Source: Aphrophora alni (lineage: Eukaryota > Arthropoda > Insecta > Hemiptera > Aphrophoridae). Taken from it: a DNA stretch of 64,000 nt. Location: NCBI GenBank assembly GCA_963513935.1, contig OY740770.1, forward strand, positions 95,016,511-95,080,510, written 5' to 3'. A program made the translations under genes and the position numbers. This document shows positions 48,388 to 60,597 of this stretch, piece after piece. Position 1 is the first letter of the stretch; every line of letters starts with the position of its first letter. Below the pieces are notes generated by a model, which was given only the letters and a program-made list of their open reading frames with translations, was not told where the DNA came from and did not search any database.

Positions 48388-48585
48388 CCAGAAAAGAACA
48401 CAAATAAAGACCTCTGGCCCTCGAATACTCTAATTGCATCATGGTCAGATGAAAAACAAGAGTTGGTTAAGAGACACCTGATAGGATGAAAGAGAGGGAT
48501 TTAACCTAAGACTACATGAAAAAAGTCTACAGCTTGAAATTGCCATGCATGTACTCACAATATGTGAGCCCCCGCCCCCATAGAA
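48388..48585 (+). repeat. SINE-like dispersed repeat, copy F
   Basis: Has GACCTCTGGCCCTCGAATAC, AACAAGAGTTGGTTAAGAGA, GAGGGATTTAACCTAAGACT, TGCCATGCATGTACTCACAA and TATGTGAGCCCCCGCCCCCA. On the reverse strand, GGTTAAATCCC (the reverse of GGGATTTAACC) resembles a pol III B box, but no convincing A box was found. Confidence 0.7.
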
Positions 48586-48929
48586 GTAATAGAACCAAAA
48601 TAATGTTTTACTAATGGGAGTAACATGGTGGCATTTAAAAACCATGCCTAGAATTTTGTCATCCTTATAGACATCTAGTTGTCCGAATTAAAGTTGGCAG
48701 TATTATTTGTTCTGCCAGTATTTGATTTGAGTTTGTTCTCAAATCGGTTTATATTTTTGCTCTTCTAACTTCATTGAGGTATAAGACATTTGAAAATATT
48801 TTATCTACAGTTAAATATAATCATTATATATTATACTTAAGAGTTTTAGCTCATTCTGATGGCAGAGAATAAAGAATTAGGACAAAGAGAGAGTTCAAAA
48901 CTCTTGGTAAAGAAACAAATACAATAAGT

Positions 48930-49115
48930 CACATTAAAGTTATGTAGTTGAGATGGTTAGGACATACTGAAATATAATCAATGAAGACGCTGTAAAAGGA
49001 CAAAACAGAGGACAGATGATGAACAGGAGAAGACACTGGTATAGATTGTAGAAGGAGACTGTTTAGGATGTAAGATGGTCCTCGGAATTTGACATGATAG
49101 GAAGTGACATGTAAA
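48930..49115 (+). pseudogene. Scrap of a retrotransposon reverse-transcriptase C terminus
   Basis: LRWLGHTE on the plus strand near 48950 resembles the L-R-W-x-G-H block downstream of the RT domain in several non-LTR families. The following 150 bases keep a charged flavour but have many stops. This is weak, motif-only evidence. Confidence 0.35.
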
Positions 49116-50967
49116 ACTATATAATTTCAAACATAATTTTTTTTTTTTTTTTTAAACAGTTAAATGTAAAGAAAACTTATTTATTATTTGACAGAGAGAA
49201 GTGGATGATCACTTATTAATTAATAATGATATTTGATTGCAATAAGAGTTATTAATTATATTTTGTAACATTTATTCAATTTATATTGATATATAGGCCA
49301 TATATACATTTATTTTGTATAGATAGGAGACACAGTCTTACATTGGAAGTGGTTCTTGATATTACCTAGTAGTACATAAATAGAAAAACGCAAAGACATA
49401 ACAATAAAATAGTAATAAAACATGTGACTCTTTTTGAAAACTCAACACAGATCCATCTTCTACAACCAATTACAACAATTTAGTCTTTTTTATTTACTCT
49501 AAACCACTAAACTTTTTATATAAAAGTAATCTCTAAACCACTAAAAAGGTACATTCTATTTATAAAATCTTTTAGAGCAATTATCATACAGTTCAACTAG
49601 AATGATGAAAGTAGTTAAGCTTTAAAACTCACCTACAGTTCTTTAAATTGATACAGACTGGATCAGTGTCCGGTATGTGTCAATGAACATGACATGAAAA
49701 TATGTTAGAATTATTCAGTGGCATAGATAAGGGGGGGGTCCAAGGGTTGGGACCCTCCCCGAAAATTATAAAAAACTAAAAATATTAAAAATGCAAAAAC
49801 CTACATTTGCAAATAGGAGCCAAAGCAATAGCATGATGAAGCCTACATTTACATTCTACAGTTACCGATCAGCCATTGTCGTTGTTTGGTTATAATGTTG
49901 ATCTGAAAGCGAAGATTGTGAAGTGTTTACAGTGTGCCGCTTCTATTAATATGTTGCTGTAAATCTAATAAAACCTTTAGCTCTTTAATTTATTGTTTTG
50001 TTTTTACCGCTTTTAAACATCATTTATTCAATGGTTTACTGTCTTGATCAACTCAGCCCTCTTTCAACTTAACTCCCTCCCCCCTACTAATCCTCTCTTT
50101 TATTTCCTTCAGTTTTTAGCCTTACCCTAAATTGTAAAGCACCATTGCTGATGGCATGAATACAACAGGGCTGCATTTAGTTGTTCAGCACTGTAGGCAC
50201 TTTCTGTCCCCCCTTCCCCAATCGCACACTCTTTTATTTTGAAGAACTTGTCTTTTGTCTGTATATATCAATACTCAATATAAGCATAAAATTTATTTAA
50301 AAGATCGTAAATTGAGAATGCAATGTGAAACAAACAACAATTGTAAACATAATAATGTCAACCTAAAATTAGAGTCTGTTAGTTCAAGTAAAAATTAACA
50401 TTTATTCAAGACAGTACATAAGTTCACAATAAAACAGAAAGGTGTTGAGACTTAATTATTACTTGCTTTACATTTTTCGTCTGTTTTTCATTTCTGAATA
50501 CTTCAAAACAATTTCTTTGAAGTCTGTAATGTATGTAATTAATTAAGTATTAATTTGTTAATTAATTACTATGTGTATTAATATGGAAATACTGTAGTCA
50601 CACCACCGTGACGTCAGGATCATAAATTGTAAGACCTTGTAATGAATAAATCCATACGGATCCATCACTCGATGTCCTTGCTTCCTAGTATGTAACCCCC
50701 AAACCTACCTTGCATTACGTTCTCCCTCACTGGTCTTCTTGTGTCAGCAGTCCTAGGATGCACACATAGCCGGTAGTATAATGTAACAAACATTTACTTA
50801 TTCATTTATACCTACTACCGTAATTATGTCCAATGTTAACGTTAATATAACATTACAGACATAACAAAGTTCAGTGCTGAAGTGACAGCATTTTCAATGG
50901 CCTTTATGCCACACACTGTCTATAGAATTCCTCAGGTAGTTTTCATTCCTTTAAGTGTTGAAAATGA
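49116..50967. other. Gene-free DNA upstream of the Mutator-like element
   Basis: A run GGGGGGGGTCC near 49731, followed shortly by GGGACCCTCCCC, forms a small GC-rich inverted repeat of the kind found near ends of DNA transposons. No partner end was identified. No gene recognised. Confidence 0.4.
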
Positions 50968-52439
50968 CTTAAAGGGAGGTGAACCGAAAAATTTGAAATT
51001 TTTATTTATTTTTTTATTATTGTTTATTATTTTTCATTATTTTCTGAACATAAACATATATAAAAAATCAAAATAATATAATTTTTAGTATTTTAAATTA
51101 ATTTTTGAAAATTTTCCAACATTACATTTCTGTAGCTGGAAATCAAATATTTATATAAGTTTAGTACTGATTTGTTCTCAACATATTTATACAATCAAAA
51201 GGGCTGTAAATGGATTTGTTGCTCTTTTTTCCAGCCAGCTGTTTTTGCTCTGTGGTATACTTTTGTTTTGTTTACATTCTCAGTGCAAATAGGTTATGAA
51301 TGTTTATTTCATGGTATTTTATGAGTAGAAAGTGTAGTTCGATGTATCTAGTGAGTTTTGTGGTTTTTGTTGTTATAGTTATGTATTGTTACTGTTTTTC
51401 AAGATGCCTAGAAGTAATAGTGTCTTTAAGAAAATAAGAAACAAAAGTAATAGATTTTAAAGAACTTTGCTAACAACACCAGAATGTACAGAAGTAGGAC
51501 TAAACCTAGCCTCCAATGGTAAACCTGACAGTGCAACAAAGAAGAAACTTGGGTCTAGTGTAAATAAGATAAAACAATTTAATGGGTCCAGTTCAAATAT
51601 TATAATAGGTTATGACATTTTAGAAACCATGATTGAAAATACTTCATGTAAACAATGTGGAAACTCCCATGCTTTGACAGAGAATGCGGGGACAGAAATG
51701 GATTAGTGAATAGGCTATGTGTGTTCTGTCAACATTGTAACGAGAAAAACTTGTAATATACTTCTGAGGTGAGTTCCAAAGATAGTTTATTTGAAACCAA
51801 TGTAAGTTATTTTATGGTCTACGTTGCATAGGGAAAGGCCTTGATGATGGTAAAATGCTTTGCGGAATGCTGAATCTTCCACAGTCTAGCACTGTTCGTA
51901 GAAAGTATACAGCTGCCACTTTACAATGTTTGAAAGTAGTGTCTGAACAGTCAATAAAGAATGCAGCTAAAAATGCTATAGATGAAAACCAGAAAGGAAT
52001 AGAAGATCGTGAAAATAAAATAGATATAAGTGTAGCATATGATGGAACTTGGCAGAAGCAGGGGTAAAAAATGGAAACTTTATCGTTACATCTTTGGACA
52101 CTGGTAAAGTGCTAGATATTGAAGTGTTAAAATATTGCAGTGGATGCACTAAAAATGATGACAAAAAATAATCCATGAAAAGAACTGTGTGAAAACTTTG
52201 AAGGAGCAAGTGGCGGAATGGAGTCAGTTGCCGCTTTGTCAATATTTAGTCGATCTCTATAACAGCGTGGAGCCCGGTATGTCAAATTTTTAGAAGATGG
52301 TGATTCAAAAGCTTTTGAAACTGTAAAACAGAGTAAGCCCTATGGTAATATAGAAATTGAGAAACTTGAATGTATTGTCCATGTAAAAAAAAATGAATAG
52401 GAACCAGGTGGAGAAATTTAAAAACTAAAATGGGCGGCA

Positions 52440-52673
52440 CACCTTTCTCGGACGGAATACCAATTAAAGGGACTGGTAGGCTAACTGATGTAAAGATTAA
52501 TGAGTTATATAACTACTACGGGAAAGCCATAATGGATAATAGGAACAGTTTGAACTCACCTTTCTCGGACGGAATACCAATGAAAGGGACTGGTAGGCTA
52601 ACTGATGTAAAGATTGATGAGTTATAAAACTACTACGGGAAAACCATAATGGATAATAGGAACAGTTTGAACT
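52440..52673 (+). repeat. Two-copy 117-bp in-frame tandem duplication inside the Mutator-like relic
   Basis: Copies start at 52440 and 52557 and differ at only a few bases. 117 bp is 39 codons, so the frame would be kept. The first copy reads TAT where the second has TAA, so the second copy adds a stop. The similarity shows the duplication is recent relative to the decay of the element. Confidence 0.85.
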
Positions 52674-52746
52674 CTATGAAGAAAACAGTATGGGCTAGCC
52701 TACATACTTTCATCAACTAGCAACAGACAACAATCCCTGTTACCAA

Positions 52747-53145
52747 TTGTGTTCTGAAACTTGGTGTAAGTTTTTGAAAGCCAAAACAAAAAAAAGATCC
52801 TTTAATCACAAAACTAAGATCCCAGAGACTGTGTTGTTAGCAATTAAACCGGTTTACAAAGCTCTTTCAATCCCAGAATTGTTAAAAAAATGTTTGCATT
52901 GGAAGACTCAAAATGTCAATGAATCCTTCAACAATGGAGTCTGGAATCGCATTCCGAAAAATGTTTTTGTCAGAAAGGAGGCTTTGGAACTTGGAGTAAG
53001 AGATGCTGTGGTGACATTTAATGATGGAAATGTTGGCAGACTACAAGTTTTAAACGAATTTGGCATAAAAGACCTAGGAAGAAACACAATTGAAGCTTTC
53101 AAAATGTTTGCTACTACGAGTCATGAAAAGAAGACTACACCTTAG
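52747..53145 (+). pseudogene. Best-preserved C-terminal fragment of the Mutator-like transposase
   Basis: 132 codons without interruption, including SETWCKF, LLKKCLHWKTQNVNESFNN and RKEALELGVRDAVVTFNDGN. The uninterrupted frame contrasts with the broken upstream part. It is unlikely to be an independent gene, because the first Met falls inside a conserved block of the parent protein. Confidence 0.6.
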
Positions 53146-54529
53146 TAAAAGAGGAAGAATATAGTGACCACTATCTACATGGTGGATTTTGGTAGGCCTA
53201 GTCTCATATTCAAGAAATTATTTAGTTTATAGAGTAAAAAAGGGTGCTTTGTTTAGTTTTTGACAATTTACCAAAAGTTGATTTTTTTGGCACAAATGTG
53301 TTTTCTCTCAAAACGTAATAATGCTACTTGCTTGAAATTTTTATACAAGGTTTTAAAAATGTATGAGACTTATTATAAGTATAAAACAGCTCTACTTTTA
53401 TGAAATTTCATTCACAAAGTATTGAATTATACTAATAAATGTACATAAAAATGGGTTTTTTTGCAATATAAATTTTTCAAAATCATAACTTTTTTAATTT
53501 TAGGGATAATTGTATAAAAGTAGAGTAATAAACCTACTAAAACCTGATAAATAACAATAATCAGGTTAGAAATTCATAATATGTAGAAATTTCAGAATAT
53601 TTGAATGAATAGTTCCTGAGACAAAAGTACATAACATTAACATATTTAACATAGGCTCTTATGGACCATTCATCTCCCCTTAAACAGTTAGTGATGGTGT
53701 TGCTCAATACTATTCTGAGAATCATTTCAATGTTACAATAATACTTATCGTTTTCTGCTTTCTTGCCATTGTTTAAAATAATTTGTTTACTACTTCATAC
53801 AAATATTTGTCCCACAACTTTTTTAAATTTCTTATAACTACAGTCCATTTTTTTTTTTTTTTTACATTTTGGCGGCGCCTCTATACTATTTCCCCCAAAA
53901 TTTTGCACTCTAGGCCCAGCCCTAGTTGGCCTGATGGGAAATACGGGTATGCATGAATAGTATCGGGCTAAGGGTGTTCCATAAAGACTCTGTAGGATAT
54001 TTAGTGACTTACCCTTTCCCGAACAAGTGGGGCTCTAGCCGGATGAACCATTGTTCTCCAAGCTGCTTGTGGGAAAAACATGGGGAGAGAATTGAAAAAT
54101 AATAAGCCTTTGCTGGTAGTCACCCCAATTCAACATGCTGATGAATAAAGTATGACCTTTATGATGACTATCATAATCGGAAGTCTCCAACTTTGGCAAG
54201 ATTTTCTTTACTACATAGAGATAATACACCTACTAGAGAAAGGTCAAACACCTCAGTAGGAATTACGCTCCTGAAAGAAAAATTACCCAACAAAGAAGAG
54301 AAGACAGATCAGAAAAGCCTCAGAAACATTGAAGAAGGAACATCCTGCTCCAGTCACTAAGACAACCTGATGGGATATATGATCCATTGAGAAGCAGTCT
54401 GAGGGCCTGTGTGTGGAACGAGTAAAATGGTACCTGCAATCACTAGCTCAGGGCAAGTTGCAATCAGGACAAAAGAAAGCCTAAGAGAAAGTATTGATAG
54501 AATTTCTATTGCTCCTTCTTTGATAGAAT

Positions 54530-54895
54530 TCTATGAACTCAATCAGGGAACATCTTAAAAGGATTGGAATAGAAAATCATGAGACATGCAAATTCTGCCA
54601 AGAGGGGGATGAAACCGCACACCATTTATTAGTTGAATACAGTGCTGTAATGGACAAAAGAGCTAGAAGTCTGGGATGATGCCAGATTGATGTAGAAGAG
54701 GTACCTACCTTTGATCTCCTTCATGTGGTAAACATTCTAAAGGAGTTTGGGCTTCTAGAAATGGGAGTTCCCTATCTTAGAAGAAGTAGGATGTCACAAT
54801 TGATTTCTACAAGTTGTAATACATTTTACCCCTACATCACTACTACTCTAGCGATTACTAGAACATATCACTACTACTGCAACTATTATGACTAG
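54530..54895 (+). pseudogene. C-terminal relic of a non-LTR retrotransposon
   Basis: The plus-strand frame NSIREHLKRIGIENHETCKF leads into C-Q-E-G-D-E-T-A-H-H-L-L, matching the C-terminal zinc-knuckle block after RNase H. The third Cys position is replaced by Tyr (VEYSAV). One TGA follows RSLG, after which the frame stays open to a TAG at about 54893. The reverse transcriptase is not present, so this is a truncated dead copy. Confidence 0.6.
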
Positions 54896-54926
54896 AGAGG
54901 AGAGAATTTTAATTGGAATTTAATTA

Positions 54927-54979
54927 TACTAAGTCACCAATAACCTGTATTTATTATACAGGTTATTGGTGACTTAGTA
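54927..54979. repeat. Perfect 24-bp hairpin with 5-nt loop
   Basis: Arms 54927-54950 and 54956-54979 are exact reverse complements (stem includes AAGTCACCAATAACCTGTAT) around a five-base AT loop. It starts about 30 bases after the stop of the retroelement relic. A second small hairpin (TTCGGTA...TACCGAA, 54983-55003) follows at once. Confidence 0.92.
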
Positions 54980-55116
54980 CATTCGGTACTTGTAATACCG
55001 AAAGAGTATATTCTATAAATATTAGTATCTATTTTTGTTGTAGCTCTATCGATCCCGACACGGATATTTGATTTATTCATCATCTTTCCCTGTAAAGTAA
55101 GGTCAGGCTAGGTTAC

Positions 55117-55118
<2 letters not shown>

Positions 55119-55156
<38 letters not shown>
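55119..55156. repeat. (TA)n microsatellite
   Basis: A TA tract of about 38 bp followed by TTATTATTA. Confidence 0.95.
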
Positions 55157-55160
<4 letters not shown>

Positions 55161-57196
55161 ATTATGTTTATTATTAATAACATATGTATTAGTTTTTGTA
55201 TGGTTGGTGTCACCTAACCTACTAGGATGAGTCAACAATAGTGTGTTATTTTATAAAAGCACTTGTTATTAAAAATCTATCTCCCACCGATATTTTCAGG
55301 AATACAATAACCGAAATAAAGATAATTTTATGAAAGGTATAAGCTGTGTTTCAGATTTATCTTTTACATTTTAAAACATTTAAAAAAAGTTTGAGTCTTT
55401 ATAAATACTTAGAACCATTGGTTATACAAATTTTTCATTATATAATAATACGATAAATGTGTGTATAAACAAATTCCATTTTATTGTGCCATCTACTTCT
55501 GTGGTACCAGTATATAATTCAGGATTGCCTCCAGTCTAGTGTACAGATATCTGTATTTAATCCACTATAGGTGTTTTTTTTAATTACTGTGGTACTAAAT
55601 AGAGAAATCATGAAAATAAAATAATTCTTTAAGACTATTATCAATTAATTTCATCAGTGAGATATGTTGATTCTTTATTATATTTCATTTTTATTTGAAA
55701 ATAAATTGATCTATATTATTTCATCAGTAATGCATGTTATTAATGCATATTACTTCTGACATTTTATGTTTTTTACTACTAAAGAGAGATTTTTTTATAT
55801 AAGATTTTTAAAAATCTGTAAACATATTTCCCACTAATATTTATCAGAGACGTTAGTTAGAAATGTTCCCAGTAGATTTAATCGCTATATACACGGTGCT
55901 GCACCCTGGGAAACATTGATTGAACATCTTTGCAGTAGCTTTTAATAATGTACTTAGAACCAGAGTCAAATAAAGTAGATGCTTTAGTTTTTATCATCGG
56001 AACCACGATTTATAAAACTTCATACACACATTTTTTATTCATTGGTAAAGTTTGGTTCAATTCGTAGTCAAACCATGTTATGATTTTAATTTCCTCACAT
56101 TTATGTTTAAAAGAGAAGAAGATGGGAGGAATCGAGTACAGTAGCCTATTAGTTTTTGTGGAGTCACGACCAAAAAAATTGTTTACAAATTGCCTTTCTC
56201 AGTTGGAAATTATGCTGCCACTTCATAAGTTTCTTGAGCCAAACGGCAGAACAAATTTCGATAAAATTTAGTATACAGTGCACAAGATTTTGTTAAAGCA
56301 GTGATCTAAAATATAGGCGTAATCATAAATAAAAAGTATGGAAACCCTAACATGCAACCCTGTCGTAAAACACACACATACACGATATTACCAATTACCT
56401 AAAATCAGATCTAACCATCAATTATACCATTTTTACAACATAAACAATAAATATTTGTGACTATATGTTAGAAAATTTGAAATTTTAGTATACGTTATAA
56501 ACTTTTTATGCCTTTACTTTTTGATATCGATCCCATGGAAAATAAAATAAATAGTAGAACATTCGCTGACAATGTCTGTAGGTATGTCATTTGGCCGTCT
56601 AGGTATAGGCCTACTCTCTGGTCTGTGGCTGAAGTGGTTGATATGCAGTATTATAGCCTACACGAATTTCATTGATTATCGATGTTGATCTTAATATGTA
56701 CATTGCTAAGCTTCTAGGACTAAACCTTGTGTAAAAGGACTCTAAATAAGATTTAACTAAAAAAAAGAAAAAAACATTTCAATCGGTCAACATTTAAAAA
56801 TTTGACGATCGTTATTTCCAACAATCTTATTCCATGAATAAAAACTCAACCAAAGTGTCAAAGTTGACTAAAATTCAACTAAATTTCCAGTTTTAAAAGC
56901 TAATATTACTGATATTATTGGTTAATTTTAACGTTGTGGAGGTAAAATAAATATTTTAAGAATACTCTTATATTGGACATCCGTGGGTGCATGTTTTATA
57001 GCTGCACACAATTAACCATTGGCACTTATGACACATCATTCTTTAAAACTTAAAATTTTTTAATATATTAACTAATTTTTCTGATTGAATTCTAAAGATA
57101 AAGTCAAAATTTGACATATTAAATTTGAATAAAATCTTTATGCACGCACGAACGTTTGCCCAATTCATCCAATATTGTGGTTTACTAATTATTCAG
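55157..57196. other. Gene-free AT-rich DNA
   Basis: No gene, RNA or mobile element recognised. Short open frames (for example at 56080) have no supporting features. Confidence 0.5.
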
Positions 57197-57295
57197 GTCG
57201 ATGGAAAAGAAATAATCACATCATGGACACGTGATTTACGAACTGTGGTCAAGGAACTTCAAATACTGACGGAGAGAGTGTTTCAATTTGTGGCT
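57197..57295 (+). other. Candidate coding exon of an unidentified gene
   Basis: A 99-base open segment preceded by ATTATTCAG (acceptor-like, ends 57196) and followed by the good donor GTATGT at 57296. It encodes VDGKEIITSWTRDLRTVVKE and then LQILTERVFQFVA, a plausible helical, non-repetitive peptide. If the frame continued, a stop would come two codons later. I recognise no family. It could also be an old transposon scrap. Confidence 0.25.
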
Positions 57296-57528
57296 GTATG
57301 TTAACATCTAAAGAAAGTTGGAAATCAGAGACGCTGGAAAGACTACCCAAGCAGGATGATTTGCTACACGGATGTTTCAAGTTCTAGGACAAGGAAGTAA
57401 GAGGAGCAAGTTTGTGTCCCCCAAGTCTGGTATTAAGAGATTTTTAATCTGTGGAAAAGTACCCTACATTCTTACACTTAAAGGCTTATGCAATTTAAAT
57501 GTATTAAGTAATTAGTTCTTATAGTCAG

Positions 57529-57652
57529 ACCACCTTGAAACCTCTACCATCAACTAGGGTAGAAAAACCAGAGGAACTCAACATCTTGCTGAGGCGCTAC
57601 ATCACGAGAAGAAACTATCCGGGTGCTGATTGTATCATCAGATATCTGCGGG
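57529..57652 (+). other. Candidate coding exon of an unidentified gene (second segment)
   Basis: Open from the acceptor-like TATAGTCAG (ends 57528). It encodes TTLKPLPSTRVEKPEELNIL and then LRRYITRRNYPGADCIIRYL, with no stop until a TGA about 30 bases beyond the end given here. It is GC-richer than its surroundings and compatible in phase with the 57197-57295 segment through a 233-base intron. The right edge is uncertain. Family unknown. Confidence 0.22.
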
Positions 57653-57819
57653 AGACTACTTGTGGTGTGGGCTCACAGAAAATATGAACTTAAGTAGAAT
57701 GAAATTACATATTTTAATTCTTGTATTTGTATTTGTGAGTCAACGATTTGAGGGCATAGGAAGGGCATTTTTCGCGCTAAGATGTGTCTGGTCTGAATCG
57801 CTTTGTAACAACTATTATT

Positions 57820-57935
57820 ATTATAGGGGTACCGCGCCGGTTTTGTCTCACGCAAGTAGAACTGTGGTGGGAGAGGGAGAGCCCGAATTATGCCAGACAT
57901 ACCCGCCCGCTGCTTCATTGCGTAGGGCTTAATAT
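57820..57935. other. GC-rich island, probably a repeat fragment
   Basis: GC-rich sequence (GGGGTACCGCGCC, GGTGGGAGAGGGAGAGCCCG, GCCCGCTGCTTC) in AT-rich DNA. Both strands are open over about 60-100 codons, so coding direction is ambiguous. Sharp edges suggest an inserted repeat rather than an exon. Confidence 0.35.
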
Positions 57936-58087
57936 TTTCTTTTTCAAACCTACTACAGCGCTAAAAAAACTGTGAATGTGTATCGTTTATGTTCTGACCA
58001 CTACAATTAGTGAATATAAATATTTTACAAAGTAAAAGACATTTAATTATAGGTTTTAAATTCCTTTATATTATGGCAAAAATGTAA

Positions 58088-58282
58088 CAATGTAACAATG
58101 TAAGACCGAGAAGTTTTTCGCCTTTAAACAACAAAGAAAAAATTGGACGGAAACTTTGGTATCGACCTTGCGCTAAACCGGATATGATTTGGCAGCCAGA
58201 ATCAAACACAGCTCTGACTAAAATCAGACATGTTTTTCCCGAAGTCTTACACCTCTCAGAGGAGAAACAGGGTGTATATTAG
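58088..58282 (+). other. Open segment of 64 codons without start, possible terminal exon
   Basis: A plus-strand frame ending at TAG 58280-58282 encodes, among others, KLWYRPCAKPDMIWQPESNT and KIRHVFPEVLHLSEEKQGVY. Its composition looks protein-like, unlike the surrounding AT-rich DNA. There is no strong acceptor and no early Met. It lies 0.4 kb downstream of a GC-rich repeat-like island. It could be an exon, a retroelement scrap or chance. Confidence 0.18.
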
Positions 58283-60597
58283 TATATCGGTTCTGTAATT
58301 AGTTTTACTGCAATAAGGGAAGCTAACCCAGTTTAATTGTTTAAAGACTGTAATATCCCAGTAAAACAGTTTGAGTAACACAACTCGAACGGCTTTTCAT
58401 AAAATTTTCCCTGTTTTCATACCAAATGTGCCACAATTTGACATTCACAAAGCCAAATTTATGAATTTGGACCCCAGAAGATTTTTGTTTTAAAGAGTGA
58501 AATTTGCTAGTAAAAATCGCTGTCGCACAGGTAAAGCGATTTTTATGTGATTTAGGGCTGTAATATTCTATTTTCAAAATTAAATAGTTTAGATGTGCAC
58601 TAAAATAACTTAATTTTGAATTTGTAATTTCTTATATTAAAAAAAGGATATATTTTTAAAAATTAAAATTAGTAGTAATAAGTCATATATTTGCTTGAAT
58701 TGAAATTAGTTTAAAAGCAAGTGATATATTTTTCTTCGTTAACATGGTAAAAATAAATAAATATAACTTCTATCCAATTTTGATATAGTTTCGTTCAGAA
58801 TAGTCCAGAAATATTTCAATTTACTAACTTTACAAATTAAAAATATCTGTAGTAAATTTCAATTTGTTTGTTTATGTACAGATTTTTATAAAACTCAGGT
58901 TTCATGTTTTTTTGGAAAATCCAAATACGATTTCATTACTAGTTTTGCTATAACTTCACACATAATTAGAAATTCAAAATGTAATACATAAATTCTAGTT
59001 AAAAACCAACTTTCGTTAAACTTAATTACTGCTTGAAATTTGGGAACTGAAATGATTCAGTTTCTAATTTAAGCCAAATTAAAGTTAATAAACAACTCTG
59101 TCTTGTGTTTGGCGAAATTTAATTTATTGACATTTAAAACATTACTTCTAGTTTTATTTTTTACAAAATCAACTCAGACCTACCTCCTGACTACAGTGTC
59201 CAAGAATATACACATTCGTTGCGCAATTCGTAGTTCATTAGTAAGAAAAACAAATATTTAGTGCGAGGTTATTCAACTGATTATGACTGGTTTCCATTCT
59301 ATGTATATTAATGTTTTGGCCGTGGTATACTAAATCTGTTACGAACATGAATTTTTTTATTGTTGGGAATGTATTTCTTAGCTAATAAATTAAATACATC
59401 AAAAGTAAGTTATTATTTGCACAAAAATATTACAATTTTAGAAGCAAGTTCATAACTTTACAAAGGTTTAATATAACTGCCTGAAGTAAGTATAAAAAAT
59501 ACACAAAAAATATTTTGGCATAAATAAATACTAATTGTAATTTAGAACATGCTTAAATTTTAAACTGTTATTTTTAAATTATTTGCAACTTGGAGACCTT
59601 GGGATCAAATAACTGTTTCTCTAGGATGATATAAAAATCAGTTTTCAATTAAAACATTTGGTGAAGCCAATACTTTAAAAATAATGTATTTATTGGGTAA
59701 CAGGGTGACGTTTCATTGCTTATACAAGAAAAGAGAAAGTTAAAATATTACACTATTTCTATCTGAGGATATAATTATGCCATAAACGGCAACTGAGATT
59801 CGCGTGCGTGTACGCTTAAATGATGCTTTCAGAGTTAACAGAGACCAGAATATAAAAGATATGTGTATACAATAACGTATAACAAAACACCTGAACCTCT
59901 GTATATTAATTGTCACGCGGATATCACGCTCCCGGTGTCTGTTTTATCAACTACTGTACTTAAATCACCATCTCACGAATGTTTTTATTACGTAAAATAA
60001 TTACACCTGAAATTGTTTTCTTACCTGATGATGACAATTTACTTTAAGGAAGAGACTGGAATTATGAAATTTAATTTTATGTTTACAAATCCACGATTGG
60101 TATGAAACCGCCATTTTTATAGTTTTGAACTAATTTAAGTGAAGGCGTAAGGTAAAATCATAAATGATGTAAACAGTGTTTCAGTCGCGAATTGTAGTTA
60201 AACAGAAAACTAAAATATATTCATTAGGTTGAGATAAAGTCTTTGATTGTAGTCTAAGTTCATTTTTGTATACATACTGTCTCATTCTATAAAAGTTATA
60301 GAAAAGAAATTTCAATGAAGTAAACAATCGAAATTGAGTTGTCCGTTTTGGGTCTCCAAAGTGTAAAAATGTAAAGTCTCTGACAGTCAACACTGATTTG
60401 TCAGATTCAGCTAATCTGATTTTGTTCAAATTATTATGAAGGTACATTTTTATTGTTCTTTGAACAAGTTTTAGAATTAAACATTGTTACACAGAGTTTT
60501 TAGGCTCTTTGATAACAACAGAACATTACATATATATTTACGATAAACGACGAAAAGATACCATAAGCTAAAGATACCATTATGACCGACTTATACT
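58283..60597. other. Gene-free AT-rich DNA
   Basis: No feature supported. Minus-strand frames at 58341-58577 and 60181-60447 show no recognisable motif and lie in low-GC sequence. Confidence 0.5.

Larger units (their letters stand above)
51404..53145 (+). pseudogene. Broken Mutator-like transposase-domain protein
   Basis: It begins at the ATG at 51404 (MPRSNSVFKK) and has an in-frame TAA at 51458. It continues in the same frame through GYDILETM and CKQCG, then frameshifts around 51700, where a second Cys cluster (LCVFCQHCNEKN) is read. Later pieces contain VAYDGTWQKQG, TSLDTGKVLDIEVL with CSGC, EDGDSKAFETV, GRLTDVKINELYNYYGKA, and finally an intact 132-codon stretch (52747-53145) with TQNVNESFNNGVWNRIPKN and VVTFNDGN. 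This block order is that of the Mutator-like transposase-domain proteins common in insect genomes. At least three frame changes and several stops make it a pseudogene. A 117-bp in-frame duplication lies at 52440-52673. Confidence 0.68.
50968..53685 (+). mobile_element. Mutator-like DNA transposon (degenerate)
   Basis: Candidate terminal inverted repeats are TTAAAGGGAGGTGAACCG at the left end (from 50968) and, on the opposite strand, TTAAGGGGAGATGAATGG at the right end (to 53685). Between them lies a plus-strand relic of a Mutator-like transposase-domain protein. The length is about 2.7 kb. Only about the first 18 bases of the ends align well, and no clear 8-11 bp target duplication was seen, so the bounds are tentative. 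Confidence 0.5.

Noticed and set aside
52440..52673. Link between the 117-bp duplication here and the 117-bp unit at 8.6 kb
   Set aside because: The sequences are unrelated; the equal length is coincidence.
49725..53935. GC-rich hairpin near 49731 and CTAGGCCCAGCCCTAG near 53913 as the two ends of one transposon
   Set aside because: The two sequences do not match each other as inverted repeats, and the Mutator-like ends lie inside this interval.
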